From assembly GCA_023428755.1 (NCBI GenBank), contig JAEYWX010000002.1, forward strand, positions 1 through 60,356: a DNA stretch of 60,356 nucleotides, given 5' to 3'. The stretch's first letter is position 1. The number at the start of each line of letters is the position of its first letter. This stretch comes from Bacteroidota bacterium. Its GTDB lineage: Bacteria; Bacteroidota; Bacteroidia; Chitinophagales; Chitinophagaceae. The position numbers and the translations under genes were made by a program. Shown in pieces: positions 7,887 to 17,514 of the stretch. Below the pieces are notes generated by a model, which saw only the letters and a program-made list of their open reading frames with translations, was not told where the DNA came from and did no database searches.

Positions 7887-8849
7887 ATGCAATCGTTCGA
7901 ACAACTATTAAAACAATTTGAAGAGCATTTCAATAAGCGTTTGTTTCCTGCACAACCTGCTTCGTTGTACGATGCTGCACAGCATATTCTCAGTATTGGC
8001 GGTAAACGTGTGCGTCCGGTGTGTGTGTTAATGGGCAATGAATTGTTTGATGCCATTAAGCCCGATGCCTGGCAGGTAGCAACAGCCATTGAACTGTTTC
8101 ATAATTTTTCACTGATCCATGATGATATCATGGATGAAGCGCCATTGCGCAGAGGAAAACAAACCGTTCATGCGATACATGGTGTAAACACGGCCATCCT
8201 TGCCGGTGATGTTACATTAACGATGGCGTATGATTATCTTAACAGAGTAGAGGGTGATGTGAAACCCATTCTTTCCCTTTTCAATAAAACCGCATTGGAA
8301 GTATCGGAAGGGCAACAGATGGATATGGATTTTGAAAAGCGGGAAACGGTACACCTGGATGAGTATGTACGCATGATCGAATTAAAAACATCGGTATTGC
8401 TGGCGGCCAGTTTAAAACTGGGTGCAATGATAGGTGGTGCAAGTGTTGGCAATACAGATCATGTATATGAATTTGGACGTAACCTCGGCATTGCCTTCCA
8501 GATACAGGATGATTATCTTGATTGCTTTGGTGATCCTGCGAAGTTTGGAAAACAGGTGGGGGGTGATATCAAAGCCAATAAAAAAACCTTCCTGATGATC
8601 CATGCACTGGAATCGGCAAGTGCATCGCAGCAGCAACAATTAACTGAACTGATTCAGACAAATCCTGCTGATAAAGTAGAGCAGGTTCTTTCTATTTTTA
8701 AATCGGCCGGTGTAGATGCATGGGCCATGCAGTTGAAAAATCAATACATCGAAAAAGCCATGCAGCACCTTGAAGATGTCGCTGTACTGAGCAAGCGAAA
8801 AGAACCCTTGCAACAGTTAGCGCAGTTTTTGGTGCAACGGGAATATTAA
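7887..8849 (+). CDS. Polyprenyl synthetase (trans-prenyl diphosphate synthase)
   Basis: The enzyme condenses isopentenyl diphosphate units onto an allylic primer, giving farnesyl, geranylgeranyl or longer chains for quinones and cell-wall lipid carriers. Both aspartate-rich motifs are present: DDIMD (79-83) followed by LRRGKQTVH, and DDYLD (208-212) followed by the GKQVGGDIKANKKT stretch. The sequence before the first motif (AIELFHNFSLIHDD) determines chain length but does not allow a secure product assignment. The 320 residues are typical. It has its own upstream gap filled with repeats and may be transcribed from rnr or independently. Its stop overlaps the stop of the convergent lipoprotein gene by 4 nt. 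Confidence 0.93.
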   Translation: MQSFEQLLKQFEEHFNKRLFPAQPASLYDAAQHILSIGGKRVRPVCVLMGNELFDAIKPDAWQVATAIELFHNFSLIHDDIMDEAPLRRGKQTVHAIHGVNTAILAGDVTLTMAYDYLNRVEGDVKPILSLFNKTALEVSEGQQMDMDFEKRETVHLDEYVRMIELKTSVLLAASLKLGAMIGGASVGNTDHVYEFGRNLGIAFQIQDDYLDCFGDPAKFGKQVGGDIKANKKTFLMIHALESASASQQQQLTELIQTNPADKVEQVLSIFKSAGVDAWAMQLKNQYIEKAMQHLEDVAVLSKRKEPLQQLAQFLVQREY

Positions 8850-9214
8850 TCTTTTTTACATTCCAGTACAAGAGAACTTTGCTGTCCGGTAATTACCTTC
8901 AGCTCATAGCGGTATTTGCCGGGCTTTAGTTTTTCTTCGCCTACATAATCCAGTGGTTGCAGTTTCAATACCTGGTTATTGAAATATACTTCGATGTAAG
9001 CATAATTGTAGAGAAACAAGAATGGTTTGTAGCCGGAATAGCCACCTGCAGCAATTGTGTGATACAGCTGTTTCCCGCCGGGTGCGTTCACCAGTACAGA
9101 ATCGTAGGCAATGTTGCTGGTATTGTGAATTCGCAACGCAGCTTCTGTTGCCAGTTCTTTTTGGCAGGCTGTAAAAAACAATACGAATAGTAATGTGCAA
9201 AATATCAGTCGCAT
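8846..9214 (-). CDS. Small lipoprotein, hypothetical
   Basis: Starting at the ATG at 9214 gives 122 residues with a textbook lipoprotein signal: a basic start, the hydrophobic run IFCTLLFVLFF, then TAC as the lipobox with the acylated cysteine at about residue 17, followed by QKE. Two further ATGs upstream (9238 and 9250) are in frame but give an overly long n-region. The mature part is beta-rich and short, with no recognised domain. It is convergent with the prenyl synthase and divergent from the permease, so it is a single-gene unit. Its likely location is the periplasm or an outer-membrane leaflet. Confidence 0.65.
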   Translation of the reverse strand: MRLIFCTLLFVLFFTACQKELATEAALRIHNTSNIAYDSVLVNAPGGKQLYHTIAAGGYSGYKPFLFLYNYAYIEVYFNNQVLKLQPLDYVGEEKLKPGKYRYELKVITGQQSSLVLECKKD

Positions 9215-9296
9215 AAGAAGTTGACAAAGGCATTTCATGAAACGTTGCACTTATTCAATTTTTCCCTATTTTGAACTCCGCAAAAATCAACCAACT

Positions 9297-10991
9297 ATGG
9301 CGAATCAGTTGTTCCGTAAGAAAAAGATCAATGCAATACTTTCCAATGAACCGGATGAAATACACGGAGGTACAGGGTTACACCGTATTCTCAATGTACG
9401 GGATCTTACGTTCTTAGGAATTGCGGCCGTAATTGGTGCGGGTATTTTTTCAACCATTGGTTCAGCGGCTTTTCATGGCGGACCGGGTGTTTCGTTATTG
9501 TTTGTTATTACTGCTATTACCTGTGGTTTTTCAGCGCTGTGTTATGCGGAGTTTGCCAGTCGTGTGCCGGTAAGCGGCAGTGCTTACACCTATGCGTATG
9601 TGAGTTTTGGTGAATTGGTGGCCTGGATCATTGGTTGGGCGTTGATACTCGAGTATGCCATTGGAAATATTGTGGTAGCCATCAGCTGGAGCAGCTACTT
9701 TAATAATCTGTTGCAGGGATTGAATATTCATTTACCGTTTTGGTTAACCACCAATCTTACCACTGCCAAAGAAGCATTGGCTGCAGTTAATGAACAGTTG
9801 GCCACAGGCGTTGCCGCCACCGCTGAAATGCAAACCATCATCAACGGGTTCAATAGTGCACCGGATATGTTTGGGACAAAATTATTCATCAACCTGCCAG
9901 CATTTTTTATTGTAGCCTTAATCACCTGCCTGGCTTATGTTGGTATGAAGGAAAGTAAAAAGAGCGCCAATGCTATGGTGATTTTTAAAATAGCTGTGAT
10001 CATTTTTGTGATCGTTGTGGGTTTCTTTTATGTGAATACTGATAACTGGAACCCGTTTATGCCCAATGGTTTTACGGGTGTACTGCAGGGGGTAAGTGCA
10101 GTATTCTATGCCTACATTGGTTTTGATGCTATCAGTACAACCGCTGAAGAATGTAAAAACCCACAACGTGATCTGCCAAGAGGAATGATGTATGCGTTGC
10201 TCATTTGTACAGTACTCTACATTCTTATTGCTTTGGTTTTAACGGGTATGGTAAATTACAGTGAGCTGAAAGTAGATGATCCGTTAGCGTATGTGTTTGA
10301 TAAGTTGGGTTTGAAATGGATCGGGTATGTGATCAGCATCAGTGCAGTGGTAGCTACTACCAGTGTGTTGCTGGTGTTCCAATTGGGACAGCCCCGTATC
10401 TGGATGACGATGAGCCGTGATGGTTTATTGCCAAAACGTTTTTCAAAGGTTCATAAAAAATATAAAACACCTGCGTTTGCTACAATTGTAACAGGGTTTC
10501 TTGTTGGTATACCCGCTATGTTTTTACCTTCTTCTATTATGACGGATCTTACCAGCATCGGTACCTTGTTTGCATTTGTACTGGTTTGTTTAGGTGTGTT
10601 ATTATTGCCCAAACTACGTGCAGAAGGTTCAGGTAAATTCAAACTGCCGTACATCAATGCACAGTTTATTCTTCCGCTGATCGTTGCCGGATTTATTTTT
10701 CTGTTTCGTGAACGAGTGATTGCTTCGGCAACAAATCTGTTCAATGAAAATCACCAGGAAGTATTGTTTCTTGTTTTCATCATCATTGCCATTGTGTTAT
10801 CGGTACTCACCTTTATCCGCAAGTATTCACTCATTCCGGTATTGGGTGCATTGAGTTGTTTGTATTTGATGATCGAAATACCAGTTAACAGTTGGCTCTG
10901 GTTTTTTGTGTGGATGGGCGTTGGGCTGGTGATCTACTTCATCTACGGTTACCGCCGCAGTAAACTGGCGGCAGAGAGTACTATTGGTTGA
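9297..10991 (+). CDS. APC family amino acid permease
   Basis: A 564-residue inner-membrane permease of the cationic amino acid transporter branch. The start MANQLFRKKKIN at 9297 fits best; the extra 20 residues upstream overlap the divergent lipoprotein and look non-coding. The first helix carries the family signature IAAVIGAGIFSTIG, which contributes unwound-helix substrate contacts, and there are about 12-14 membrane segments. An unusually long periplasmic loop (about residues 165-205) separates early helices. The motif AYIGFDAISTTAEE with nearby NPQRDLPRG is typical of the group. The substrate is probably an amino acid, but the exact one is not determinable. Confidence 0.88.
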   Translation: MANQLFRKKKINAILSNEPDEIHGGTGLHRILNVRDLTFLGIAAVIGAGIFSTIGSAAFHGGPGVSLLFVITAITCGFSALCYAEFASRVPVSGSAYTYAYVSFGELVAWIIGWALILEYAIGNIVVAISWSSYFNNLLQGLNIHLPFWLTTNLTTAKEALAAVNEQLATGVAATAEMQTIINGFNSAPDMFGTKLFINLPAFFIVALITCLAYVGMKESKKSANAMVIFKIAVIIFVIVVGFFYVNTDNWNPFMPNGFTGVLQGVSAVFYAYIGFDAISTTAEECKNPQRDLPRGMMYALLICTVLYILIALVLTGMVNYSELKVDDPLAYVFDKLGLKWIGYVISISAVVATTSVLLVFQLGQPRIWMTMSRDGLLPKRFSKVHKKYKTPAFATIVTGFLVGIPAMFLPSSIMTDLTSIGTLFAFVLVCLGVLLLPKLRAEGSGKFKLPYINAQFILPLIVAGFIFLFRERVIASATNLFNENHQEVLFLVFIIIAIVLSVLTFIRKYSLIPVLGALSCLYLMIEIPVNSWLWFFVWMGVGLVIYFIYGYRRSKLAAESTIG

Positions 10992-11022
10992 TCGAATTCA
11001 TTGCTGTTAAAACATATCCTGT

Positions 11023-11475
11023 ATGGCAACTAGAAAAATGAAAGTGAGTAAGCGCATTGCATTAGTGGCACACGATCATAAAAAAGATGACCTGATCGAT
11101 TGGGCGTATTACAACCGCAGTGCATTGGCCAATCATGAATTGTATGCAACAGGTACAACCGGTAAACTCTTAGAAGCAAAACTTGATCAGAAAGTAACCC
11201 GTTTCCTCAGCGGTCCGTTGGGTGGGGATCAGCAAATAGGTGCACTCATTGCCGAAGGAAAAATTGATATTCTCATTTTCTTCTGGGATCCCATGGAAGC
11301 ACAACCGCATGATCCCGACGTAAAAGCATTGCTGCGCCTGGCAGTAACCTGGAACATACCCACCGCCTGCGACAGAGCAACTGCCGATTTTATTTTTACA
11401 TCACCGCTTATACTCGACAATTATACCATTCAGTTGGAAGATTACAGCCAGTACCTCAAACGTAAAATCAACTGA
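11023..11475 (+). CDS. mgsA: Methylglyoxal synthase
   Basis: MgsA converts dihydroxyacetone phosphate to methylglyoxal plus phosphate, a bypass that relieves sugar-phosphate stress. The 150 residues show the family signatures ALVAHDHKKDDLIDWA near the N-terminus, ATGTTGKLL (phosphate binding), the GPLGGDQQIG loop containing the catalytic Asp, and FFWDPMEAQPHDPDVKALLR. All catalytic positions I can judge are present. It lies 31 nt downstream of the permease and could be cotranscribed with it. Confidence 0.95.
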   Translation: MATRKMKVSKRIALVAHDHKKDDLIDWAYYNRSALANHELYATGTTGKLLEAKLDQKVTRFLSGPLGGDQQIGALIAEGKIDILIFFWDPMEAQPHDPDVKALLRLAVTWNIPTACDRATADFIFTSPLILDNYTIQLEDYSQYLKRKIN

Positions 11476-11609
11476 CAGTTAGCATATTTGCATAGGTCGT
11501 TCACTTCAACACTTCATTTCGATCACCACAGCTGTGCAGAAATTCACTTGCAAAAGCGGGAAAAGGGTTGTAACTTTTACATACTTCTTTCACGCTAAAA
11601 TTTACCATT

Positions 11610-12077
11610 ATGAATTTTGTACAACGCATGGAACAATGGGGTGATGCCCATCATCCAAAATGGATCGATTTTATCCGTATTGTTTTAGGGGTTATCCTCA
11701 CATTAAAAGGAGTGCAGTTCATCAACAACATGCAGCCCTTGTCTGATCTTATTACCAACAGTGGATTCCTGGGTTCACTGTCAGCAGGTATACTTGCACA
11801 CTATGTTGTGTTTGCACATCTGTTGGGAGGTATGATGATTGCCTTCGGGCTGCTTACACGGTTCGCCTGCTTAGTGCAAATCCCCGTTTTATTAGGAGCG
11901 ATCATATTTGTAAATATATCCGGCGGTATTTTTCAGCCACATTCTGAATTATGGTTTTCTGTTCTGATTCTTATTCTGCTCGTGTTTTTTGTGGTAGAAG
12001 GTAGTGGTAAGTTGAGTATTGATGAATGGATGCGGAAAAATCCTGATGAGAAGCCTCACAAGCATAAGTGGGGCTGA
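11610..12077 (+). CDS. DoxX family membrane protein
   Basis: A 155-residue protein with four predicted membrane segments (about 20-40, 65-90, 95-112, 118-138), the usual DoxX/DoxD layout. The family has assorted, mostly unproven roles linked to redox and thiol homeostasis. The arginine in IDFIRIVLGVILTLKGVQF is a common family feature. The gene has its own 130-nt upstream gap with a weak promoter-like pair (CTTG at 11547-11550, TAACTTTT at 11571-11578). A second DoxX-type protein is encoded at 47950-48333. Confidence 0.8.
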   Translation: MNFVQRMEQWGDAHHPKWIDFIRIVLGVILTLKGVQFINNMQPLSDLITNSGFLGSLSAGILAHYVVFAHLLGGMMIAFGLLTRFACLVQIPVLLGAIIFVNISGGIFQPHSELWFSVLILILLVFFVVEGSGKLSIDEWMRKNPDEKPHKHKWG

Positions 12078-12128
12078 TTGGTTCCAGTGTGGTGTGAAAC
12101 CCCGGCAATAAATTTCTCTCAACGATTG

Positions 12129-12162
12129 TTTGCGCAGGATTTGTTGTCCGGGGTTACTTTTG
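12129..12162 (+). promoter_or_regulatory. Bacteroidota-type promoter of the DUF2027-Smr gene
   Basis: TTTG at 12129-12132 and TACTTTTG at 12155-12162 match the -33/-7 consensus (TTTG and TAnnTTTG) with a 22-nt spacer. Transcription would begin near 12169, about 25 nt before the ATG at 12194. Confidence 0.6.
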
Positions 12163-12193
12163 CACTCTAATCAGGAAACTCAACAAACGAACA

Positions 12194-13216
12194 ATGAAAT
12201 TTCAGCCGGGCGATAAAGTGTTATTGGTGCATTCCAACGAAGAAGGCGAAGTGGTAGATATTATCAACAAGCAAATGGTAACGGTGGATGTGGGAGGTGT
12301 GCAGTTTCCGGTGTATACCGATCAACTGGAGTTTCCGTATTTCAAACGTTTCACTGAAAAAAAACCGGCACCCCCTCCACAAAAAAAATACATCGACAAT
12401 GTAAAAAAAGAAAAAGGATCGCAGCTGAAACAATACAAAGTAGGCGAAGGGATCTGGCTCTCTTTTTTACCCGTGTTTGATAAAGATATTTTTGATGATG
12501 ATGTGGTGGAGTATTTCCGTATTTATTTGGTGAACAATACCGATACTGCATTTTTGTTTGAATATCATTTGCGGTTTACCGGCGATAGTGAGTTTAGTTT
12601 GAAAAATGAAATACTTCCCTACAACGATTTTTATATTCATGATGTGGAGTTTGAAAAACTCAATGATGCTCCACGGTTTGATTTTGAATTCAGGCTCGCT
12701 CAACCCGATAAAAAGAAAGCGCCGCATTTTGAAGCATCGCTGAAACTGAAAGCCAAGCAATTATTTCTGCGCATCGAAGAAATGCTTAAAAAGCAGGAAG
12801 CAAGTTTTGCTTATTTGCTGATGGAATCGTATCCCGATAAAGTAGAAACAGAAAAAGTAGATCTGCAGAAATTATCAGCGGCTGGGTATAAAGTGTATGA
12901 TGCAGGTGCTGCCCGTCAGCATTTACCACCCGCCAGAACGGTGGTTGATCTGCACATCGAAAAGATCAGCAACAACTGGAAACATCTCAGCAATTTTGAA
13001 ATATTAACGGCCCAGTTACATGAGTTTGAAAAATACTATGAATTGGCTGTTCTGCATTTGCAACCTACACTCATTATCATTCATGGCGTAGGCGAAGGAA
13101 AGTTAAGAGATGAAATTCATGATATCCTGCGGCTGAAACCCGAAGTGAAATCGTTTGTAAATCAATACCACCCCATGTACGGATATGGTGCTACTGAAAT
13201 CTATTTTCAATACTGA
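12194..13216 (+). CDS. DUF2027 and Smr domain protein
   Basis: A 340-residue protein found in Bacteroidota. The N-terminal part (about 1-60) starts MKFQPGDKVLLVHSNEEGEV, a small beta-barrel-like segment also seen in MutS2 tails. A middle beta-sandwich follows (about 80-190, DUF2027). The C-terminal Smr domain (about 245-340) has the signatures VVDLHIEK and IIHGVGEGKLRDEI, followed by YGYGATEIYF. Smr domains act as DNA or RNA nicking endonucleases in MutS2 and in ribosome rescue factors; this protein lacks the MutS ATPase. A nucleic-acid role is therefore plausible but unproven here. Confidence 0.85.
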   Translation: MKFQPGDKVLLVHSNEEGEVVDIINKQMVTVDVGGVQFPVYTDQLEFPYFKRFTEKKPAPPPQKKYIDNVKKEKGSQLKQYKVGEGIWLSFLPVFDKDIFDDDVVEYFRIYLVNNTDTAFLFEYHLRFTGDSEFSLKNEILPYNDFYIHDVEFEKLNDAPRFDFEFRLAQPDKKKAPHFEASLKLKAKQLFLRIEEMLKKQEASFAYLLMESYPDKVETEKVDLQKLSAAGYKVYDAGAARQHLPPARTVVDLHIEKISNNWKHLSNFEILTAQLHEFEKYYELAVLHLQPTLIIIHGVGEGKLRDEIHDILRLKPEVKSFVNQYHPMYGYGATEIYFQY

Positions 13217-13315
13217 ACCGCTGCCGGGTAACGATCATTCCATGCTGTTCTGAAAAAAGCGGCAACAGCAGCAATCCAATTTTTTTAAAGTATCATTGCA
13301 ACTCAAATATTCAGC

Positions 13316-14605
13316 ATGTATCCGAATCTGTATTATTTCTTTAAAGATGTATTGGGTGTAGAATGGGAGTGGGCAAGGTTCCTCAATTCATTTGGTTTCT
13401 TCGTGGCATTGTCCTTTATTATTTCTGCTATTGTTTTAACCAAGGGCTTGCAGCGTAAGGAAAAACAAGGTTTTTTGTTTCCGAAAGAAGAGAAGCGTGT
13501 ATTTGGAAAACCTGCCACAGCAAGTGAACTGGCGTTGAATGCATTGTTAGGATTTTTGATGGGCTACAAGATCATTGGCGCATTTATGAATGCCGGTGAT
13601 GGTGTTGATCCGCAGCAATATATTTTTTCGGCCGAAGGAAGTTGGGGGGCAGGTATAGCACTGGCCATTTTGTTTGCCGGGTTAAAGTGGTACGAAAAAA
13701 ACAAAGAGAAAGCGGCGAAACCTGAAGTACGGATGGTGCGGGTGTGGCCCCATGAGCGTGTGGGTGATATTACAGTGATGGCGGCCATCTTTGGTTTTGC
13801 CGGAGCGAAAATTTTTCACAACCTGGAAAATTGGAATGAGTTTGTAGCTGACCCAATTGGTGCCCTAGTTTCGTTTAGCGGACTTACCTTTTATGGTGGA
13901 TTGATCTGTGCTGCAATTGCCATTATTATTTATGCAAAGCGGAAAGGTATTTCCATTCGTCATTTGGCCGATGCTATGGGGCCAACCTTGATGCTGGCAT
14001 ATGCACTCGGCCGTATTGGTTGCCAGGTAGCCGGCGATGGCGATTGGGGCGTACCCAACGCAGCGTACGTTACCGATTCCACAGCAAATGTGCGACTGGC
14101 CAATGCAGGTGAATTTCAAGCAGCATTGCAAAACAATACAACTTATATCCGCCAGGAGTTTGGAAACAATATGAAAGTGGAGGATGTTCCGTATGCAACA
14201 TTTAAAGCACCGTCTTTTTTACCTACATGGATGGTAGCTTATACGTATCCCCAAAACGTTAACAGCATGGGCGTACGCTTACCGGGTTGTGAAGGAGAGG
14301 AGCATTGCAATTACTTACCGCTGCCCGTTTTCCCAACGCCTTTTTATGAGATCGTGGCCTGTTTGCTGTTGTTTGGTATTTTATTGCTGGCCCGTCCAAA
14401 GATCAAATTGGCTGGCGGACTGTTTTGTCTTTACCTTGTTTTAAATGGACTGGAACGTTTTTTTATCGAAAAAATCAGGGTCAACACCAAATATGAAGAC
14501 CTTCCTTTTCAACCTACCCAGGCTGAATTGATCTCGTTAGCATTGATGATTTTGGGTGTTGCACTTTATTTTGTAGCCAAAAAGAAGTCGCAAACACCTA
14601 AATAG
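13316..14605 (+). CDS. lgt: Prolipoprotein diacylglyceryl transferase
   Basis: Lgt transfers diacylglycerol from phosphatidylglycerol to the lipobox cysteine of prelipoproteins at the inner membrane, the first step of lipoprotein maturation. At 429 residues it is much longer than the E. coli enzyme (291), as is common in Bacteroidota, because of insertions between helices (about 150-165 and 240-325). The SGLTFYGGL segment and the GRIGCQVAGDGDWG loop correspond to the conserved HGGL-type and GRxGN-type motifs. A C-terminal LxxxLNGLERFFIEKIRVN stretch is also typical. A strong hairpin terminator follows. Confidence 0.92.
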   Translation: MYPNLYYFFKDVLGVEWEWARFLNSFGFFVALSFIISAIVLTKGLQRKEKQGFLFPKEEKRVFGKPATASELALNALLGFLMGYKIIGAFMNAGDGVDPQQYIFSAEGSWGAGIALAILFAGLKWYEKNKEKAAKPEVRMVRVWPHERVGDITVMAAIFGFAGAKIFHNLENWNEFVADPIGALVSFSGLTFYGGLICAAIAIIIYAKRKGISIRHLADAMGPTLMLAYALGRIGCQVAGDGDWGVPNAAYVTDSTANVRLANAGEFQAALQNNTTYIRQEFGNNMKVEDVPYATFKAPSFLPTWMVAYTYPQNVNSMGVRLPGCEGEEHCNYLPLPVFPTPFYEIVACLLLFGILLLARPKIKLAGGLFCLYLVLNGLERFFIEKIRVNTKYEDLPFQPTQAELISLALMILGVALYFVAKKKSQTPK

Positions 14606-14628
14606 CTTTCAAAAACGCATTTTGTACA

Positions 14629-14656
14629 GGCTTTCCATCGGAAAGCCCTTTTTTTT
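14629..14656 (+). terminator. Rho-independent terminator after lgt
   Basis: GGCTTTCC (14629-14636), loop ATC, GGAAAGCC (14640-14647), then C and eight T. It lies 24 nt after the lgt stop. Confidence 0.85.
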
Positions 14657-14810
14657 CCAACTATCTCCCCATTTTTCCGCTTGTCCCGAAATAGATGATT
14701 TTCTGTAACATGTTTGGCCGATGTCCGTCACATGTATGTCACTGTTTTGCCGGTTGTCAATAATAATTGCCTTTCGCCACAAAACAATGTACTATGCAAA
14801 ACATAGAACC

Positions 14811-14818
14811 TACTTTTG
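14811..14818 (+). promoter_or_regulatory. Candidate -7 element of the barrel gene
   Basis: TACTTTTG matches TAnnTTTG and lies 63 nt before the ATG at 14882. No good TTTG is found at the expected -33 distance, so activation by another factor or a weak promoter is possible. The rest of the 14657-14881 gap holds no gene that I can see. Confidence 0.4.
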
Positions 14819-14881
14819 ACATGTAATAGAAAAGAACAGGTACTGTGAACTGTTAAACCTTATCATCAAACTTATCATCAA

Positions 14882-17365
14882 ATGAAAAAGATTTCAGCCA
14901 TTTTAGCTGCGGCCTTGCTAACCTTCACCTTTTCCAGCTTCGCCCAAACCATTACACGGGTAAAAGGCGATGTAAAGGACGAAAATCAAAAACCCGTTTC
15001 GGACATTACGGTTTCCTTATTAAAAAGTAAAGACAGCTCTTTAGTAAAAGCTGCGATTACCGACAAAACAGGTATTTATGTTTTTGAAGGTATTAAGGAA
15101 GGTGCTTACCTGGTAGGCATTTCGGCCGTTGGTTTTCAAACATCCATGAGCCAGCCAATTGAAGTAAAAGATGGCGCAGAAGTTTCAATGCCATCTGTGA
15201 GCTTGTTACCCCAGGCAAAGGGATTAAAAGAAGTAGTGGTTACTGCCAAGAAGCCCATGTTTGAGCAAAAGCCCGACAAAATGGTGGTAAATGTGGAAGC
15301 CAGTCCAACCAATGCCGGTGCCAATGCACTGGAAATTCTGGAAAAATCACCTGGCGTTTCTGTTGATAAAGATGGCAACATCAGCCTCAAAGGAAAAGCA
15401 GGTGTGCAGGTTTTTATTGATGGAAAACCGGCGTATTTATCAGGCGCTGATCTGGCAAACTATCTCCGCAATATGCAGGGAACACAGCTGGATCAGATCG
15501 AGATCATGACTAATCCTCCTGCAAAATATGATGCAGCCGGTAACAGTGGTATCATCAACATCCGCACAAAAAAGACTAAGCAAATGGGGTATAGTGTTTT
15601 GGCAACGGTTGGTACTTCTCAGGGCATCTATACATCAAACAATCAGAACCTCACGTTCAATTACCGCAAGAATAACGTAAACCTGTTTGGAACGTTAAGC
15701 CGGAATGAGCGTAATTCTTTCCAGGTGCTTTCCATCCAGCGTAAGTTTATTGAGGAGAGTAGTAAAGATCTGAAATCGCTGTTCGATCAGGTATCGCATA
15801 TGCGCCAGTTGAATCAATCAAACAATGGAAAAGTAGGTGCTGATTTTTTTCTTACAAAGAAGACAACCATTGGTGCAACGGTAAATGGTTTTTACAATCC
15901 CGGCTTGTTCACCAATAACAGCGATATTGATATTGCAGATCCAAATGGTATGTTAGTGAGTAAAGCAAATGGATTTTCAAGAAGCAGAAGCTATTGGAGG
16001 CATTTTGGTTCTAATGTTAATTTCCGTCATCTGTTTGACAGTACAGGTAAAGAATTAACTGCTGATGTAGATTACCTGAACTACAATGTTTCAAGTTCAC
16101 AAAACCTAATGAATAAATACTTTACTTCAAATGGTACACCCACCGGTACGCCTGATAATTTATTAGGTAACCTCCCTCAGTTGATCAGCATTTTCAGCGG
16201 TAAGGCTGATTATGTGCATCCATTGAAAAAAGGAGCCAAGTTTGAAGCCGGTATCAAAGCCAGTTTTGTTGTGACTGATAATAATGCGGTGTACGATACA
16301 TTGCGTAATGGTGCTATGATCCTTGATTCAGCACGCAGTAATCATTTTATTTATACTGAAAACATCAATGCAGCATATGTAAATTACAGCAAGCAGTTCA
16401 ATAAAAAATTCAGTGCACAGCTTGGTTTACGTTTAGAGAACACCACTGCAAGAGGTAATTCAAAAGGGCTTTCGTACAGCAACGACACTGATAAATTTGA
16501 GCGATTTGATTCATCATTTACATTGAATTATACTCAACTTTTTCCAACAGTTTACCTGCAATACACTGCCAGCGAAACAAACAGTTTTGTAGTAAACTAT
16601 GGCCGTCGTTTACGTCGTCCTGATTATGAAAACCTCAACCCGTTTGTAGAGTTCCTGGATCGTTACACATTTGAACAGGGTAATCCGAATCTACGTCCTC
16701 AGTTCAGTCATAATATTGAATTGTCGCACACATTCAAAGGGTTCTTAACCACAACGTTGAATTACACCAAAACAAATAATATTATTCAACAGGTAATTGA
16801 ACAAAACGAAGCAACCAATGAGTCGTTCGTGAAACAGGCGAATATTGCCAACCAGCGCCAGTATGGTATTTCGGTAAGTGCATTCAAGCAAATTAAAAAT
16901 TTCAGTGGAAACATTTACGCCAATGTGTTCAATAATGAAATGACAGGTGTTGTAAACAACACACTGATTAAAATGGGGGCTACCACAGCCATGTTTAATG
17001 GTTCGGTGTCATACAAATTCAAAAAGGGGTTAACGACAGAGATTAGTGGTTTTTACAGAACAGCTGGAGTGGAAGGTGTATTCCGGATTGGTGGATTTGG
17101 TATGATGAACCTGGGTGCAAGTATGCCGGTTTTGAAAACAAAAGGAACGATCCGTTTAAATGTGCGTGATGTGTTGTGGAGCCAACGCATTAAGGGCGAG
17201 AGTAAGTTTGGCAATATTGATGCACAGTTTCAAAACTACCGAGATTCACGTGTAGCATCAATCACGTTCACGTATCGTTTGGCAAAAGGAAAATTGAATG
17301 GCAATACCCGCCGCAAAGCTAGTGGCGCAGCAGATGAACAGAGCCGTGTAAAATCGGGTGATTAA
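14882..17365 (+). CDS. Outer membrane beta-barrel protein, TonB-dependent receptor-like
   Basis: An 827-residue outer-membrane protein. Its parts are: a Sec signal peptide (1-21, ending SFAQ), a carboxypeptidase-regulatory-like beta domain (about 25-105), a plug-like domain (about 110-225, with VTAKKPMFEQKPDKMVVNVE and the IRTKK end), then a long beta-barrel of the OMP_b-brl_3 kind to the C-terminus. These proteins resemble TonB-dependent receptors; the ligand is unknown. There is no SusD partner next door, so a polysaccharide locus is not supported. The gene stands alone between two strong terminators. Confidence 0.87.
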   Translation: MKKISAILAAALLTFTFSSFAQTITRVKGDVKDENQKPVSDITVSLLKSKDSSLVKAAITDKTGIYVFEGIKEGAYLVGISAVGFQTSMSQPIEVKDGAEVSMPSVSLLPQAKGLKEVVVTAKKPMFEQKPDKMVVNVEASPTNAGANALEILEKSPGVSVDKDGNISLKGKAGVQVFIDGKPAYLSGADLANYLRNMQGTQLDQIEIMTNPPAKYDAAGNSGIINIRTKKTKQMGYSVLATVGTSQGIYTSNNQNLTFNYRKNNVNLFGTLSRNERNSFQVLSIQRKFIEESSKDLKSLFDQVSHMRQLNQSNNGKVGADFFLTKKTTIGATVNGFYNPGLFTNNSDIDIADPNGMLVSKANGFSRSRSYWRHFGSNVNFRHLFDSTGKELTADVDYLNYNVSSSQNLMNKYFTSNGTPTGTPDNLLGNLPQLISIFSGKADYVHPLKKGAKFEAGIKASFVVTDNNAVYDTLRNGAMILDSARSNHFIYTENINAAYVNYSKQFNKKFSAQLGLRLENTTARGNSKGLSYSNDTDKFERFDSSFTLNYTQLFPTVYLQYTASETNSFVVNYGRRLRRPDYENLNPFVEFLDRYTFEQGNPNLRPQFSHNIELSHTFKGFLTTTLNYTKTNNIIQQVIEQNEATNESFVKQANIANQRQYGISVSAFKQIKNFSGNIYANVFNNEMTGVVNNTLIKMGATTAMFNGSVSYKFKKGLTTEISGFYRTAGVEGVFRIGGFGMMNLGASMPVLKTKGTIRLNVRDVLWSQRIKGESKFGNIDAQFQNYRDSRVASITFTYRLAKGKLNGNTRRKASGAADEQSRVKSGD

Positions 17366-17406
17366 GTTTTTATTTTCTCTATATATTTTCTCATGTTGAT
17401 TGACGA

Positions 17407-17433
17407 CCCCGGTTTCTACCGGGGTTTCTTTTT
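17407..17433 (+). terminator. Rho-independent terminator after the barrel gene
   Basis: CCCCGGT (17407-17413), loop TTCT, ACCGGGG (17418-17424), then a T-rich tract. It starts 42 nt after the stop codon. Confidence 0.85.
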
Positions 17434-17514
17434 ATATACCGCTTTAATTTATCAACAGTTATTTTTGTAATGAAACACTTCGTATTTTGTACATCTCATT
17501 TTAAATTTTTTGTT

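Noticed and set aside
14882..17365. Polysaccharide utilisation locus
   Set aside because: The barrel protein has no SusD partner or linked glycosidases, so the definition is not met.
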